Assembly: GCA_964542875.1 (NCBI GenBank)
Contig: CAZIWA010000079.1
Span: forward strand, 1 to 25,242
Reading direction: 5' to 3'
Source: CAZGOM01 sp964542875
GTDB taxonomy: Bacteria > Planctomycetota > Phycisphaerae > Phycisphaerales > Phycisphaeraceae
DNA: 25,242 bases
Shown: positions 1 through 7,809 of the stretch, in pieces
How positions within the stretch are numbered: position 1 is the stretch's first letter
Layout: each line of letters starts with the position of its first letter
The notes under the pieces: model-generated
Database searches by the model: none
Seen by the model: only the letters and a program-made list of their open reading frames with translations
What the model was told of the DNA's origin: nothing
Position numbers and translations under genes: made by a program

Positions 1-7
1 CTCCTTC

Positions 8-1624
8 ATGCCCTTCATCGCACTTCAAAAAAACCTCGACCAAGCCATCCGGCCGGAGGACAAAGCCCGCGCGATGATCGACTATTTCCAATCCGTCTCC
101 CACGCCGACGCCGCCTGGGCCCTCCATCTCATCCTCGGCAAACGCCTTCAACGTACGCTCACCCCCGCGCAACTCAAACTCTGGTCCGCCCACGCCGCCG
201 ACATCCCGCTTTGGCTCGCCGATGAATCCTTCACCGCCGTCGGCGATCCCGCCGAGGCCGCAGCCCTGCTCATCCCCGAACCGCTCACCGCAAGCCAAAG
301 CCCGCTCTCCACCCTCACCCTCAAAAACCTTATCGAAGACCATCTCCCCAGCCTCTCCAGGCTCTCACCCCAAGCCCTTGAAGAACAGCTCATCCGAACC
401 TGGGCCGCTTCCACCGTTCCTCAGCGCATCGTCTACAACCGCCTCCTCCTTGGCGCAGCGGGTTTCAAAGTCTCCCCCACCCTCATCGCCCGCACCCTCG
501 CCGGTGCTTTCAACCTCTCCCACGCCCAGATGGCCGCCCGTCTCACCTCCGACTGGTTACCCACGCCCGACGCCTTCGCCCGGCTCATCCACCAGGAAAG
601 CCAACACACCCGTTCCCCCGCCGACGCCGGCCATGCGTATCCATTCCAAGCCGCGCTCGACCACTCCCCAAACATCAACGATTCCCACCTCTACCTGGAC
701 CCCAGTCCTCAGACCCCAGCCCATTCTTCAACCTGCCAATGGCTCTACGACGGTCTTCGCGTCCAGCTCATTAAGCGGCATTCGCGCTGGCTCCTCTGGT
801 CCACCGGGCATCAGCCCGTCACCGGCTCATTCCCGGAACTCTCCCGCACGGCCCACGCCCTGCCCGACGGCACCGTTATCGATGCCGTCATCGTCCCCTG
901 GCAAGACCGTCCCGTCAGCTATGCAAAGCTCCTGCCGCGGTTGGAAGAACGTCAAAAGGAAATGCTCCTCTGGGAAGACACGCCCATCATGCTCATCGCG
1001 TTTGATCTCCTCGAACACCAGGGGCAAGACATCCGCGCGCTTCCTCTTTCCGACCGCTCCGCGCGCCTCACCGGCCTCATCACCCCGCTCACCCGTGATC
1101 ACCCCATCCGCCTTGTCGATTCCTGGCCTGCCGACCCCTGGGAAACCTGTGAAACCCTCCGCAGGCAAGCCCGCTCCTTCTCGCATCGCGGAATCATCCT
1201 AAAACCCCTCGACGCATCTTACGTCCACCCCGCCGCCCCCTGGCTCGCGCTTAAAACCGATCCCCTCATTGCGGACTTCATCCTCACCGCCTCTCAGCCC
1301 GGCCCGTCTGGCCTTTACACCCACCACACGCTTTCGGCATGGTCAGGCTCCACGCTCGTCCCCGTCGGCAAAGCCCACGCCGGCCTCAACGAATCCGATC
1401 TCCAATCCGCCGACCAATTCATCCGCGCCAACATCACTGCGAAGTTCGGCCCCGTCCGCTCCGTCACCCCCACACTCGTCATCCAGGCGGCCTTCGAAAG
1501 CATCCACCCCGCCCCCCGTCACAAATCCGGTATCACCCTCATCAACCCCACCCTCCGCGCCTTAAAACCCACCGCTGCCCCCTCCACGGCCACCACCCTC
1601 GCCAGACTCACCCAACTGATGTGA
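8..1624 (+). CDS. LigB-type ATP-dependent DNA ligase homologue, probably catalytically dead
   Basis: 538 residues. The N-terminus (YF near 27, WAL near 37) and the overall order match the bacterial ATP-dependent ligase that usually sits beside a DEXH helicase, an exonuclease and the PdeM phosphoesterase in a DNA-repair cluster. Family members seal nicks through a Lys-AMP intermediate in a KxDG motif. Here that motif reads W-L-Y-D-G, so Leu246 replaces the lysine (D248 and G249 remain). The motif III DGE is D292-A-V294, the motif IV EG is R394-G, the first Lys of motif V KxK is Ala414 (K416 remains), and the motif Ia SRG is STG. The fold seems kept but nucleotidyl transfer should be lost. It may be a structural or DNA-binding paralogue, or a decaying gene. 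The start at 8 fits the family N-terminus. The neighbouring cluster genes would lie to the left; no helicase follows here. Family sure, inactivity inferred from motifs. Confidence 0.8.
   Translation: MPFIALQKNLDQAIRPEDKARAMIDYFQSVSHADAAWALHLILGKRLQRTLTPAQLKLWSAHAADIPLWLADESFTAVGDPAEAAALLIPEPLTASQSPLSTLTLKNLIEDHLPSLSRLSPQALEEQLIRTWAASTVPQRIVYNRLLLGAAGFKVSPTLIARTLAGAFNLSHAQMAARLTSDWLPTPDAFARLIHQESQHTRSPADAGHAYPFQAALDHSPNINDSHLYLDPSPQTPAHSSTCQWLYDGLRVQLIKRHSRWLLWSTGHQPVTGSFPELSRTAHALPDGTVIDAVIVPWQDRPVSYAKLLPRLEERQKEMLLWEDTPIMLIAFDLLEHQGQDIRALPLSDRSARLTGLITPLTRDHPIRLVDSWPADPWETCETLRRQARSFSHRGIILKPLDASYVHPAAPWLALKTDPLIADFILTASQPGPSGLYTHHTLSAWSGSTLVPVGKAHAGLNESDLQSADQFIRANITAKFGPVRSVTPTLVIQAAFESIHPAPRHKSGITLINPTLRALKPTAAPSTATTLARLTQLM
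693..720 (+). repeat. Degenerate heptamer array inside the ligase gene
   Basis: Four consecutive 7-bp units (ACCTGGA, CCCCAGT, CCTCAGA, CCCCAGC) fit the consensus CNNNRRA seen in intergenic arrays of this window, except for single end-base deviations. They encode residues 229-238, a Pro-rich linker eight residues before the degenerate adenylation motif. Chance similarity in C-rich coding DNA is possible. Confidence 0.5.
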
Positions 1625-1645
1625 CTCCAGACTCTGGACCGGGAA
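1625..1645 (+). repeat. Degenerate heptamer array
   Basis: Three units (CTCCAGA, CTCTGGA, CCGGGAA) begin at the base after the ligase stop codon and run into the first dispersed-element copy. All three fit CNNNRRA. Confidence 0.5.
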
Positions 1646-1729
1646 CGCCGGCATCCCGCTGGCTCCCGATCTACCCTCCACCGACATAAGTAAACTCTTT
1701 AGTCGCTAATCTCCCTGAATCTGCTCTCC
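1638..1729 (+). repeat. MITE-like dispersed element, copy 1 (core only)
   Basis: About 90 bp closely match the cores of the copies at 7810 and 10467. Shared blocks are a GC-rich hairpin (GCCGGC/GCTGGC within GGGA...TCCC), then CGACATAAGT...AGTCG, then ATCTCCCTGAATCT. The terminal inverted repeats of copy 3 are missing here; heptamer arrays lie on both sides instead. Confidence 0.8.
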
Positions 1730-1745
1730 ACCAAATCCATCATGT

Positions 1746-1794
1746 ACCCGGACACAAGACGCGGATGCGCGGCATCTGAACGCTCGACTCTGGA
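1746..1794 (+). repeat. Highly degenerate heptamer array
   Basis: Seven units in one phase: ACCCGGA, CACAAGA, CGCGGAT, GCGCGGC, ATCTGAA, CGCTCGA, CTCTGGA. Only some fit CNNNRRA fully, but purines recur at units' positions 5-7. It looks like an eroded array upstream of the DUF11 gene. The rest of the 243-bp spacer shows no gene. Confidence 0.35.
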
Positions 1795-1867
1795 CGCCAA
1801 CCCACCTCCCCTGTAGCCTATGAATCCTTCCAACGCGCCCACCCCATTCGACTTTTGAGGGATTCCC

Positions 1868-3406
1868 ATGACCCCTTTCAACCGCGTTTCTAAAACTTGC
1901 GCCGCGGCGGTCCTCTCCAGCCTTCTTGGTGCCTGCGCCGCCTCCACGCAACCCGCTGACCCCAACGGCGTCGACATCGACATCACCAACATCGAAACCA
2001 CCCCTGTCATCCCCGGCTATCAATCCCTCGCCTTCCCCACCGGCGACAAAGAAACCAGCACGCTCTTAATCGAGCGCAACGCCCGCCGCCACGCCGCCTT
2101 GAACGTGCCTTATCCCTACGAAATCAAAGTCACCAACCTCACCAATGTTCCCCTCGCCGACATCGTGCTCACCGGCACGCTCGACCCGAATTTCAAGGTC
2201 GCCAAAGTCGACCCCGCCGCCGCCACTTTCGCCGCCAACAAATACGTCTGGACCATCCCCACCCTCGCGCCAAAAGAAACCAAAACCCTCACCATCACCG
2301 GCGTCGCCACCAAAGCCGTGCTCATTCAGGACGCATTCGTCGTCACCTTCACCACCCGCCTCGCCGGCGAGGTCTACATCGTTGAGCCCAGGCTCACCCT
2401 CGCCACCCATGCGCCCGACACCGCGCTGGCCAGCGATCCCGTCCCCGTCACCTTCACCGTCACAAACTCCGGCAACGGCCTGGCCCAAAACGTCAACCTC
2501 CACGTCACCCTCACCAACCTCACCGGCCCCCAAGCGGAAAAATCCCTCTCCATCCCCATCGGCGACCTCGGCGCCGGCGACTCCAAATCCGTCACCTCCT
2601 TCCTCAAAGGTAGTGCCCTGGGAGCCGCCTCCGCCAAGGCCACCGCCACCGGCGACGGCAACCTCAAGTCCGACGGCGTCATCTCCACCAAAGTCGTCTC
2701 TCCAGACCTCGCCATCTCCAAAATAGGCGTCGAAACCAGCCCCCTGGGCCGCGAACTCACCTACAAAATCACCGTCACCAACAAAGGCGACGGCGAAGCC
2801 CGCAACGTCATCATCCAGGACGCCATCCCCACCGGCGCCACCTTCGCCGGCGCATCCGACAACGGCATCCTCAGCCCCGCCAAAGACACCGTCACCTGGA
2901 ACATCGGCGGCCTCCTCCCCGCAGCCTCCCGGGAAGTCTCCATCAGCCTCACCCCCACCAGGGCCCTCAAGCTCGACTCCAGCGTCATCGCCCGCGCCCA
3001 CGGCATCCCCTCCATCAGCGCCGTCGCCACCACCAGCATCAAAGGCGTCCCCAACCTCCTGCTGGAAGTCATCGACCAGAAAGACCCCGTCGCCGTCGGC
3101 GACAACGCCGCCTACTCCATCACCGTCACCAACCAGGGCACCGGCTCCGACACCGGCATCAAGACCACCATCACCCTCGACCCAGGCATGGAGTTCATCA
3201 AAGCCGACGGCGTTACCTCCGGCTCACTCGCAGGAAACACCATCACCTTCCAACCCCTCAAATCCCTCCCCCCCAAAGACAAAGCCGCCTGGCGTGTCAT
3301 CGTCAAAGCCAAAACCCCCGGCACCCTCAAGCTCAACGCCGCCATCACCTCCGACCAGTCCCCCCAAGCCACCACCCGAACCGAATCCACCACCTTCTAC
3401 AAATAA
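1868..3406 (+). CDS. DUF11-repeat lipoprotein
   Basis: 512 residues. A short basic N-terminus and hydrophobic stretch end in a lipobox-like LGAC with Cys23, so lipid anchoring in a membrane is likely. The rest is a chain of four beta-sandwich repeats starting near residues 80, 190, 297 and 414. Each has the DUF11-type core (VTN-x-G-x-G or close, as in ITVTNKGDG and ITVTNQGTG), and the third contains the typical DAIPTGATF block. DUF11 repeats occur in bacterial surface and envelope proteins as spacers or adhesion modules; the actual role is unknown. The start is supported by GAGGGA at 1857-1862, five bases upstream, one of the few clear ribosome binding sites here. The gene appears to stand alone: a 141-bp gap and a separate promoter precede the next gene. 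Confidence 0.85.
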   Translation: MTPFNRVSKTCAAAVLSSLLGACAASTQPADPNGVDIDITNIETTPVIPGYQSLAFPTGDKETSTLLIERNARRHAALNVPYPYEIKVTNLTNVPLADIVLTGTLDPNFKVAKVDPAAATFAANKYVWTIPTLAPKETKTLTITGVATKAVLIQDAFVVTFTTRLAGEVYIVEPRLTLATHAPDTALASDPVPVTFTVTNSGNGLAQNVNLHVTLTNLTGPQAEKSLSIPIGDLGAGDSKSVTSFLKGSALGAASAKATATGDGNLKSDGVISTKVVSPDLAISKIGVETSPLGRELTYKITVTNKGDGEARNVIIQDAIPTGATFAGASDNGILSPAKDTVTWNIGGLLPAASREVSISLTPTRALKLDSSVIARAHGIPSISAVATTSIKGVPNLLLEVIDQKDPVAVGDNAAYSITVTNQGTGSDTGIKTTITLDPGMEFIKADGVTSGSLAGNTITFQPLKSLPPKDKAAWRVIVKAKTPGTLKLNAAITSDQSPQATTRTESTTFYK

Positions 3407-3425
3407 CTCTTCTTCAACCTCTTCT

Positions 3426-3460
3426 CCTAAGACCTAAGACACGGGACACCGAACGCAGGA
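3426..3460 (+). repeat. Heptamer array, five units
   Basis: CCTAAGA, CCTAAGA, CACGGGA, CACCGAA and CGCAGGA run without gaps 20 bp after the DUF11 stop. Every unit starts with C, ends with A and has purines at positions 5-6. This is one of the clearest cases of the CNNNRRA family. Confidence 0.75.
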
Positions 3461-3484
3461 CTTCTTCTCCCTCTCACCTAAGTC

Positions 3485-3513
3485 ATAACATTTGAGCCCC
3501 GCCCTGTTATAAT
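3485..3513 (+). promoter_or_regulatory. Sigma-70-type promoter for the oxidoreductase gene
   Basis: A perfect TATAAT at 3508-3513 lies 17 bp after ATAACA (3485-3490, four of six matches to TTGACA). The predicted transcript start near 3520 gives a leader of about 28 bases before the ATG at 3548. The perfect -10 in a GC-rich background makes chance less likely. Confidence 0.55.
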
Positions 3514-3547
3514 CCGCCCCCAATCCAAAAACCCACAGGCATCAACC

Positions 3548-4546
3548 ATGACTCACCAACTCGCTTTCCTCGGCACCGGCCACATCCACACGCCCGGATT
3601 CATCAAAGCCATCCAGGCCCGTACCGACGTGAAGGTCAAATCCGTCTACGATCACGATCAGGCCCGCGCTCAGAAGAACGCCGCCACCCTCGGCTGCCAG
3701 GTCGCCACCGCCGAAGCCATCGCCGCAGACAAAGACATCAAAGCGGTCTTCATCTGCTCCGAAACCCTCCATCACGAAAAACTCGCCCTCCAGGCCATCG
3801 CCGCCGGCAAGCACTGCTTCATTGAGAAGCCCCTTGGCTTTTCCGGGCAAGACGCCCTGAAGGTCGCCGAAGCCCTCAAGAAGGCCAACCTCCTCTTCAC
3901 CACCGGCTACTTCTTCCGCACCATGCCCGTCCACCTCTGGCTCAAGGCTGAAATCCAAAAAGGCAGCTTCGGCAAGATCACCCGCGTCCGCCACGTCACC
4001 GGCCACCCCGGCTCACTCAAAGGCTGGTTCGACACCGACTGGCGCTGGATGGCCGACCCCACCCAGGCCGGTTGCGGCGCCCTCGGCGACCTGGGCACCC
4101 ACTCCCTGGACCTCCTGATGTGGCTCATGGGCCCTGTGCGCGCCGTCACCGGCACCGCCAAGGTCTACACCAACCGCTACCCCGGCTGCGATGAATCCGG
4201 CGAAGCCCTCCTTGAATTCACCAACGGCGCCGCCGGCACCTTCGCCGGCTCCTGGCTCGACTGGGCCAACCCCCTCACCTGCCAGATCTCCGGCACCGAA
4301 GGCTACGCCCACATCCTCGACGGCAAGCTCTACGCCGTCGGCAAGGCGTTCGCCAACGAAGGCCCCGCCCTCAAGGAAATCACCGACCTCCCCGCCGCCG
4401 AAAAGGGCCCCCTGGACCAATTCCTCGACGCCCTCACCTCCGGCAAGGCGACCGGTCTGGTCACCCCCGACGAAGCCGCCGCCCGCAGCGTCGTGATGGC
4501 AGGCGTCTACCGCTCCATCCAGACCGGCCAGCGCGTCGTTATCTAA
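3548..4546 (+). CDS. Gfo/Idh/MocA-family NAD(P)-dependent oxidoreductase
   Basis: 332 residues, a normal length for the family. The N-terminal Rossmann fold has the dinucleotide motif GTGHIH at 9-14 after a beta strand. The EKP motif typical of the family is at 93-95. The C-terminal half contains GDLGTHSLD with D181 and H185 in the usual catalytic positions. Members oxidise or reduce sugars, inositols and related polyols in the cytoplasm; the substrate cannot be read from the sequence. There is no signal peptide, unlike many planctomycete paralogues that carry a Tat signal. The gene has its own promoter and no operon partner: 486 bp of repeat-bearing spacer follow. No clear ribosome binding site is seen. 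Family assignment is firm, substrate unknown. Confidence 0.92.
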   Translation: MTHQLAFLGTGHIHTPGFIKAIQARTDVKVKSVYDHDQARAQKNAATLGCQVATAEAIAADKDIKAVFICSETLHHEKLALQAIAAGKHCFIEKPLGFSGQDALKVAEALKKANLLFTTGYFFRTMPVHLWLKAEIQKGSFGKITRVRHVTGHPGSLKGWFDTDWRWMADPTQAGCGALGDLGTHSLDLLMWLMGPVRAVTGTAKVYTNRYPGCDESGEALLEFTNGAAGTFAGSWLDWANPLTCQISGTEGYAHILDGKLYAVGKAFANEGPALKEITDLPAAEKGPLDQFLDALTSGKATGLVTPDEAAARSVVMAGVYRSIQTGQRVVI

Positions 4547-4576
4547 GAAAACGACAACGCCGTATCCATTTTTTAC

Positions 4577-4612
4577 CCCCACTCCCTTTGGGAGAAGGCC
4601 CGGGTGAGGGCC
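4577..4612 (+). repeat. REP-like palindromic element, copy A
   Basis: A CTCCC-TTT-GGGAG hairpin (4582-4594) is followed by AAGGCCCGGGTGAGGGCC. The 23 bases at 4590-4612 match 24234-24256 with one difference. It starts 30 bp after the oxidoreductase stop. No T-run follows, so it is not a classic terminator, though it could stabilise the 3' end. Confidence 0.7.
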
Positions 4613-4651
4613 AATACGGTTCAATTAAGCCCCTTGCCTCTTCAATCCGTA

Positions 4652-4713
4652 GTGCTGAAGGCACGGCCTTATTACAGCCAGGGTCGCAGCGCTTCTGAGC
4701 GCGTAGGCCCTGG
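4652..4713 (+). repeat. Double-hairpin intergenic repeat-like segment
   Basis: The first hairpin is GTGC-TGAAG-GCAC (4652-4664, sharing the G at the loop edge). The second has outer stem CCAGGG/CCCTGG (4678-4683, 4708-4713) enclosing GCGCT/AGCGC with loop TCTG. From memory it resembles dispersed non-coding repeats of planctomycetes and verrucomicrobia, but no second copy is in the window. The rest of the 4547-5032 spacer turns AT-rich towards its end and holds no gene I can support. Confidence 0.5.
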
Positions 4714-4928
4714 TAAACATATAAAAACGATGCTCTTGCACGCGCCCACGTCCATGCCAATCAACCTGTAACGCCTCAATGACGCCTATTCGCCCCTGAA
4801 ACCACTCGACCCCGGCAGGCGTCGCAGATGCTTCCTCACTGTCTGCGCTGCACACCATCCCACTTAACTAATTTGAAATAAAATCAATAAATTTCAACAA
4901 ATACATCCAAACTATCGCTCATTTAATC

Positions 4929-4970
4929 TTGATATTTAAGCTCCCATCAGCGATCATGCACCCACTTAAA
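4929..4970 (+). promoter_or_regulatory. Leader element upstream of pseudopilin 1
   Basis: Two pieces recur before the sister genes. AGCTCCCATCA (4939-4949) is identical to 6010-6020 upstream of pseudopilin 2. The 18 bases at 4953-4970 match 6968-6985 upstream of pseudopilin 3 with two differences. TTGATA (4929-4934) and TTGATT (5996-6001) precede the first piece in both cases and could be -35 boxes, though no good -10 follows. The function is inferred only from conservation. Confidence 0.4.
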
Positions 4971-5032
4971 AGCCTCGCACATCTCTTTTAATCGAGGCCC
5001 CAATCCCATTTACCCCGTCGTAAAGGTCGACC

Positions 5033-5818
5033 ATGCCCACCACCTCTCCACACAACCGCGCCTTCACGCTCATTGAACTCCTCGTCGTCATCTCCATCAT
5101 CGCCGTCCTCATCTCGCTCATCATGCCCAGCTTGAGGCAGGCCCGCGAAGCAGCCCAGGGCACCCTCTGCGCCGGTAACATCCGCCAGCAGGGCCTCGCC
5201 CTGGTCAATTACTCCTATGAGCATCGCGGCTACGTCTGCGCCGTCCCCGCAGGCAGCGCCGGTACCCGCTGGATGCAGATCGCCTCCCCATACTTCAACG
5301 GCGCAGACCCCTCCACTTACGGCACCTACGACTCCCCCGTAGGCTCCCCCACCTATGCCTCAAACGCCATCAAAGCCCTCCAGTGTCCCTCCACCTACCG
5401 CAACATCCAGCTCCAGGAATATCCCGCCTACATCGGCCCCGTCTCCTACGGCATCAACACCAACTTCCTCGGTTACGTCTCCTGGCAGGAAGAAAACCCC
5501 ATTAAGCTCACCGAGCGCAACCTTGAAGGCCGCCACACCGATCTCATCCTCACTTCAGACAGCGTTTGCGCCAGTTTCATCTCCCCCGGCATCATCACCT
5601 GGAGCCCAAACTGCGACCTGCGCCTCGTTCTTCACGCCAAAAAGCAGAACTTCGGCTTAGCCGACCTCCACGTCGAAACCCACGCCCCCGAAACACCCCG
5701 TGATTTTGTCCTCGGCAAATACGTCGAAGCCAACAAAGCAGCCTTCGGCGGCTACCCCTCCATCATCGCCCGCTGGCCCCTGATCTGGGGTAAATGGAAC
5801 TACGCCGTCGGCTTCTGA
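5033..5818 (+). CDS. Pseudopilin-like protein with prepilin N-terminal cleavage/methylation domain (1)
   Basis: 261 residues. The start at 5033 gives a ten-residue leader ending R-A, followed by FTLIELLVV and a hydrophobic helix to about residue 30. Prepilin peptidase would cut after Ala10 and methylate Phe11; Glu15 is the conserved Glu+5. Most prepilins have Gly at -1, so Ala is a tolerated variant. The exported remainder contains CPSTYR, YGIN and a late NFGLADLHV block resembling the H-X9-DG end region of planctomycete pseudopilins. Such proteins are greatly expanded in planctomycetes and usually have no known function. It is a close paralogue of the next gene, clearly a tandem duplicate. 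No pilus or type II secretion machinery is nearby. Confidence 0.88.
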   Translation: MPTTSPHNRAFTLIELLVVISIIAVLISLIMPSLRQAREAAQGTLCAGNIRQQGLALVNYSYEHRGYVCAVPAGSAGTRWMQIASPYFNGADPSTYGTYDSPVGSPTYASNAIKALQCPSTYRNIQLQEYPAYIGPVSYGINTNFLGYVSWQEENPIKLTERNLEGRHTDLILTSDSVCASFISPGIITWSPNCDLRLVLHAKKQNFGLADLHVETHAPETPRDFVLGKYVEANKAAFGGYPSIIARWPLIWGKWNYAVGF

Positions 5819-5995
5819 AAATCAGCCCCTCACCACGATAAAAGCATCAACCCCCGCACGGCCCCAGCGGAGGCGGGCCATCGCACGACACGGTGAATTT
5901 CCCTTCAACCCATCTGCTGAACACCCTCACCGGCGTCCATCTCCCCGAAATATGAGACATCGGCGAAGACTTTTCTCCTCTCGCCCGCAAACTTT

Positions 5996-6020
5996 TTGAT
6001 TTTAATTTCAGCTCCCATCA
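5996..6020 (+). promoter_or_regulatory. Leader element upstream of pseudopilin 2
   Basis: TTGATT followed by an identical AGCTCCCATCA (6010-6020), 85 bp before the start codon; in pseudopilin 1 the distance is 94 bp. A looser match (TTAAAA then CCTCG-ACA) continues downstream in both leaders, so the duplication carried its promoter region. The other parts of this 276-bp spacer show nothing recognisable. Confidence 0.4.
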
Positions 6021-6094
6021 CTTATTATCAGGCGCCTTGATGTTCTGGCCGCATATCGCTCACACACATTAAAATACACCTCGGACACTTCTCC

Positions 6095-6886
6095 ATGGCA
6101 CGCACAATCACCCTCCCACGCGCGTTTAGCCTCATCGAACTCCTGGTCGTCATCTCCATCATCTCCGTCCTCGTCGCCCTCATCCTCCCCAGCCTTAAAC
6201 AAGCCCGCGAAGTTGCCCAGGGCACCGTCTGTGGCGGCAACCTGCGCCAGCAAGGCCTCGCCATCGTCAACTACGCCTACGACAACCGCGGCTACGTCTG
6301 CGTCCAAACACCCGCGGACATCTATAACTACACCCGCTGGGCGCAAATCCTCTCCCCCTACCTCGCCGGCCCGGACCCCAGCTACTACTCCTGGTACGAC
6401 GGCCCCAAATTCGCCCCAAACGTCCTTAAAGCCCTCCAGTGCCCCTCCACCTACCGCAACCCCGACTGGCAGGAATACCCCGCAGGCGTCGGCCCCAACT
6501 CCTACGGCATCAACTGGAACTTCATCTACCCCAACCTCAACGACATCTCCTGGAAAGAAGAAAACCCCGTCAAGCTCTCCGAACGCAACATCGAAGGCCG
6601 GCACTACGATCTCCTCCTCACCGCAGACAGCGTCGCCAGCTCTCTCATCCTCCCCGCCTACACCGCCTGGCACCCCCGCTGCGACCTGCGCCGTACCATC
6701 CACAACAAAAAACAGAACTTCGGCTTGGCAGACCTCCACGTCGAAACCTACGACCCTGAAAACCCCCGTGAATTTGCCCTCGGCAAATACATCGAAGCCA
6801 ACAAGGTCTACTTCGGCGGCTACCCCGACGTCATCGCCAAATGGCCCGTCATCTGGGGCAAATGGAACTTCACCGCCAGCTTCTGA
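6095..6886 (+). CDS. Pseudopilin-like protein with prepilin N-terminal domain (2)
   Basis: 263 residues, paralogue of the previous gene along its whole length. Shared blocks include QAREVAQGT (QAREAAQGT in copy 1), QQGLA, LQCPSTYRN, KQNFGLADLHVET and the closing WGKWN. The leader is again ten residues with Ala10 before FSLIELLVV and Glu15. Differences cluster in the middle third (residues about 70-110), as expected for a surface-exposed part changing after duplication. It is presumably inserted in the inner membrane, processed by PilD-type peptidase, and assembled or exported elsewhere. The 276-bp spacer between the pair and the copied leader suggest separate transcription rather than one operon. 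Confidence 0.88.
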   Translation: MARTITLPRAFSLIELLVVISIISVLVALILPSLKQAREVAQGTVCGGNLRQQGLAIVNYAYDNRGYVCVQTPADIYNYTRWAQILSPYLAGPDPSYYSWYDGPKFAPNVLKALQCPSTYRNPDWQEYPAGVGPNSYGINWNFIYPNLNDISWKEENPVKLSERNIEGRHYDLLLTADSVASSLILPAYTAWHPRCDLRRTIHNKKQNFGLADLHVETYDPENPREFALGKYIEANKVYFGGYPDVIAKWPVIWGKWNFTASF

Positions 6887-7003
6887 AATACCTTCCGCGC
6901 CCGCGCAACCGGGGTGTCGCGTGAAGGAGAGCTTCGCAAAAGCCACGCCAGCCAAGGTGACTGCCCAATCATGCGCCCACTCAAACCACCAACCCGGACT
7001 CCT

Positions 7004-7771
7004 ATGACCATCTCCCGCCGCCTCACCCACGCATTCACGCTCATCGAACTCCTGGTCGTCATCGCCATTGTCGGCGTCCTCATCGCCATCCTGCTGCCTT
7101 CCCTTGAACAGTCCCGGGAAGTCTCCCGCCGGGTGCTTTGCGCCGCCAATCAACGCGCCCAGACCCAGGCGCTCATCATGTACACCCTCGACTACAGAGG
7201 CTGGCTCCCCACCTACGACACCGATTGGGCCCTCAGCCACGGCGATGTCTACTACGCCCTGCCCGGCCAGCCAATGTGGCAATGGGGCCTCAATTACCCC
7301 CGGCTCCACCAGATCGTCCGCATCTGGGGCCAGGGCAAATACCTCGCCGACCCCAAAGTCAACATCTGCCCCGCACTGGCCATGCGCACCCCCTACGCCC
7401 AGACCATGTGGAACCTCACCACCCCCGCCGCCACCAACTTCCGCGGCCTGGCCATGGGCGAAGGCGACTACAAGTCCTACTACCTCGCCTATCAAAGCCT
7501 CTCCTACATCGGCAACACCCTGGGCAAGCTCGAAGTCCCCGACTCCCAGCCCCGCATGCATAACTTCAACATCGGCGACATCTCCGGCACCCCCAACCGC
7601 GACTACCTCATCCGCGACGGCGGCAACTACTACGCCTGGTCGTCCCTCCCCTTCAACCACGCCAAAGGCAGCGGTGACACCTACGACTCCACCGTCAATG
7701 CCGTCACCGGCTGGAACCTCGCCTACCCCGACGGCCACACCGCCTGGTACCCCAACCCCGCCAACCCATAA
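7004..7771 (+). CDS. Pseudopilin-like protein with prepilin N-terminal domain (3)
   Basis: 255 residues from ATG 7004. An in-frame GTG at 6914 would add 30 residues before the prepilin leader; I reject it because the ATG restores the ten-residue leader shared by the other two (Ala10, FTLIELLVV, Glu15). The body is unrelated in detail to copies 1 and 2: it has LCAANQRAQTQAL after the helix, an aromatic-rich middle and a C-terminal WNLAYPDGHTAW, the H-X9-DG style ending common in planctomycetes. It may detect or display something at the cell surface, but nothing in the sequence tells its role. An 18-bp leader piece matching that of pseudopilin 1 lies just upstream (6968-6985). No ribosome binding site is visible. 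Confidence 0.85.
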   Translation: MTISRRLTHAFTLIELLVVIAIVGVLIAILLPSLEQSREVSRRVLCAANQRAQTQALIMYTLDYRGWLPTYDTDWALSHGDVYYALPGQPMWQWGLNYPRLHQIVRIWGQGKYLADPKVNICPALAMRTPYAQTMWNLTTPAATNFRGLAMGEGDYKSYYLAYQSLSYIGNTLGKLEVPDSQPRMHNFNIGDISGTPNRDYLIRDGGNYYAWSSLPFNHAKGSGDTYDSTVNAVTGWNLAYPDGHTAWYPNPANP

Positions 7772-7809
7772 ATCCCACCCGCAGGCCGGATTAGACGTCT
7801 CGTCGTGAG

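Noticed and set aside
222..1202. 326-residue plus-strand frame inside the ligase gene
   Set aside because: Pro/Ser-dominated product without any domain; the other frame is a recognisable ligase homologue.
3426..3460. CRISPR array
   Set aside because: Units are 7 bp without spacers; no cas gene is present.
4577..4612. Rho-independent terminator
   Set aside because: Hairpin without a following T-run, and the same block occurs inside the pst operon.
6914..7003. GTG start for pseudopilin 3
   Set aside because: It would place 30 extra residues before the prepilin leader; ATG 7004 gives the ten-residue leader shared by the sister genes.
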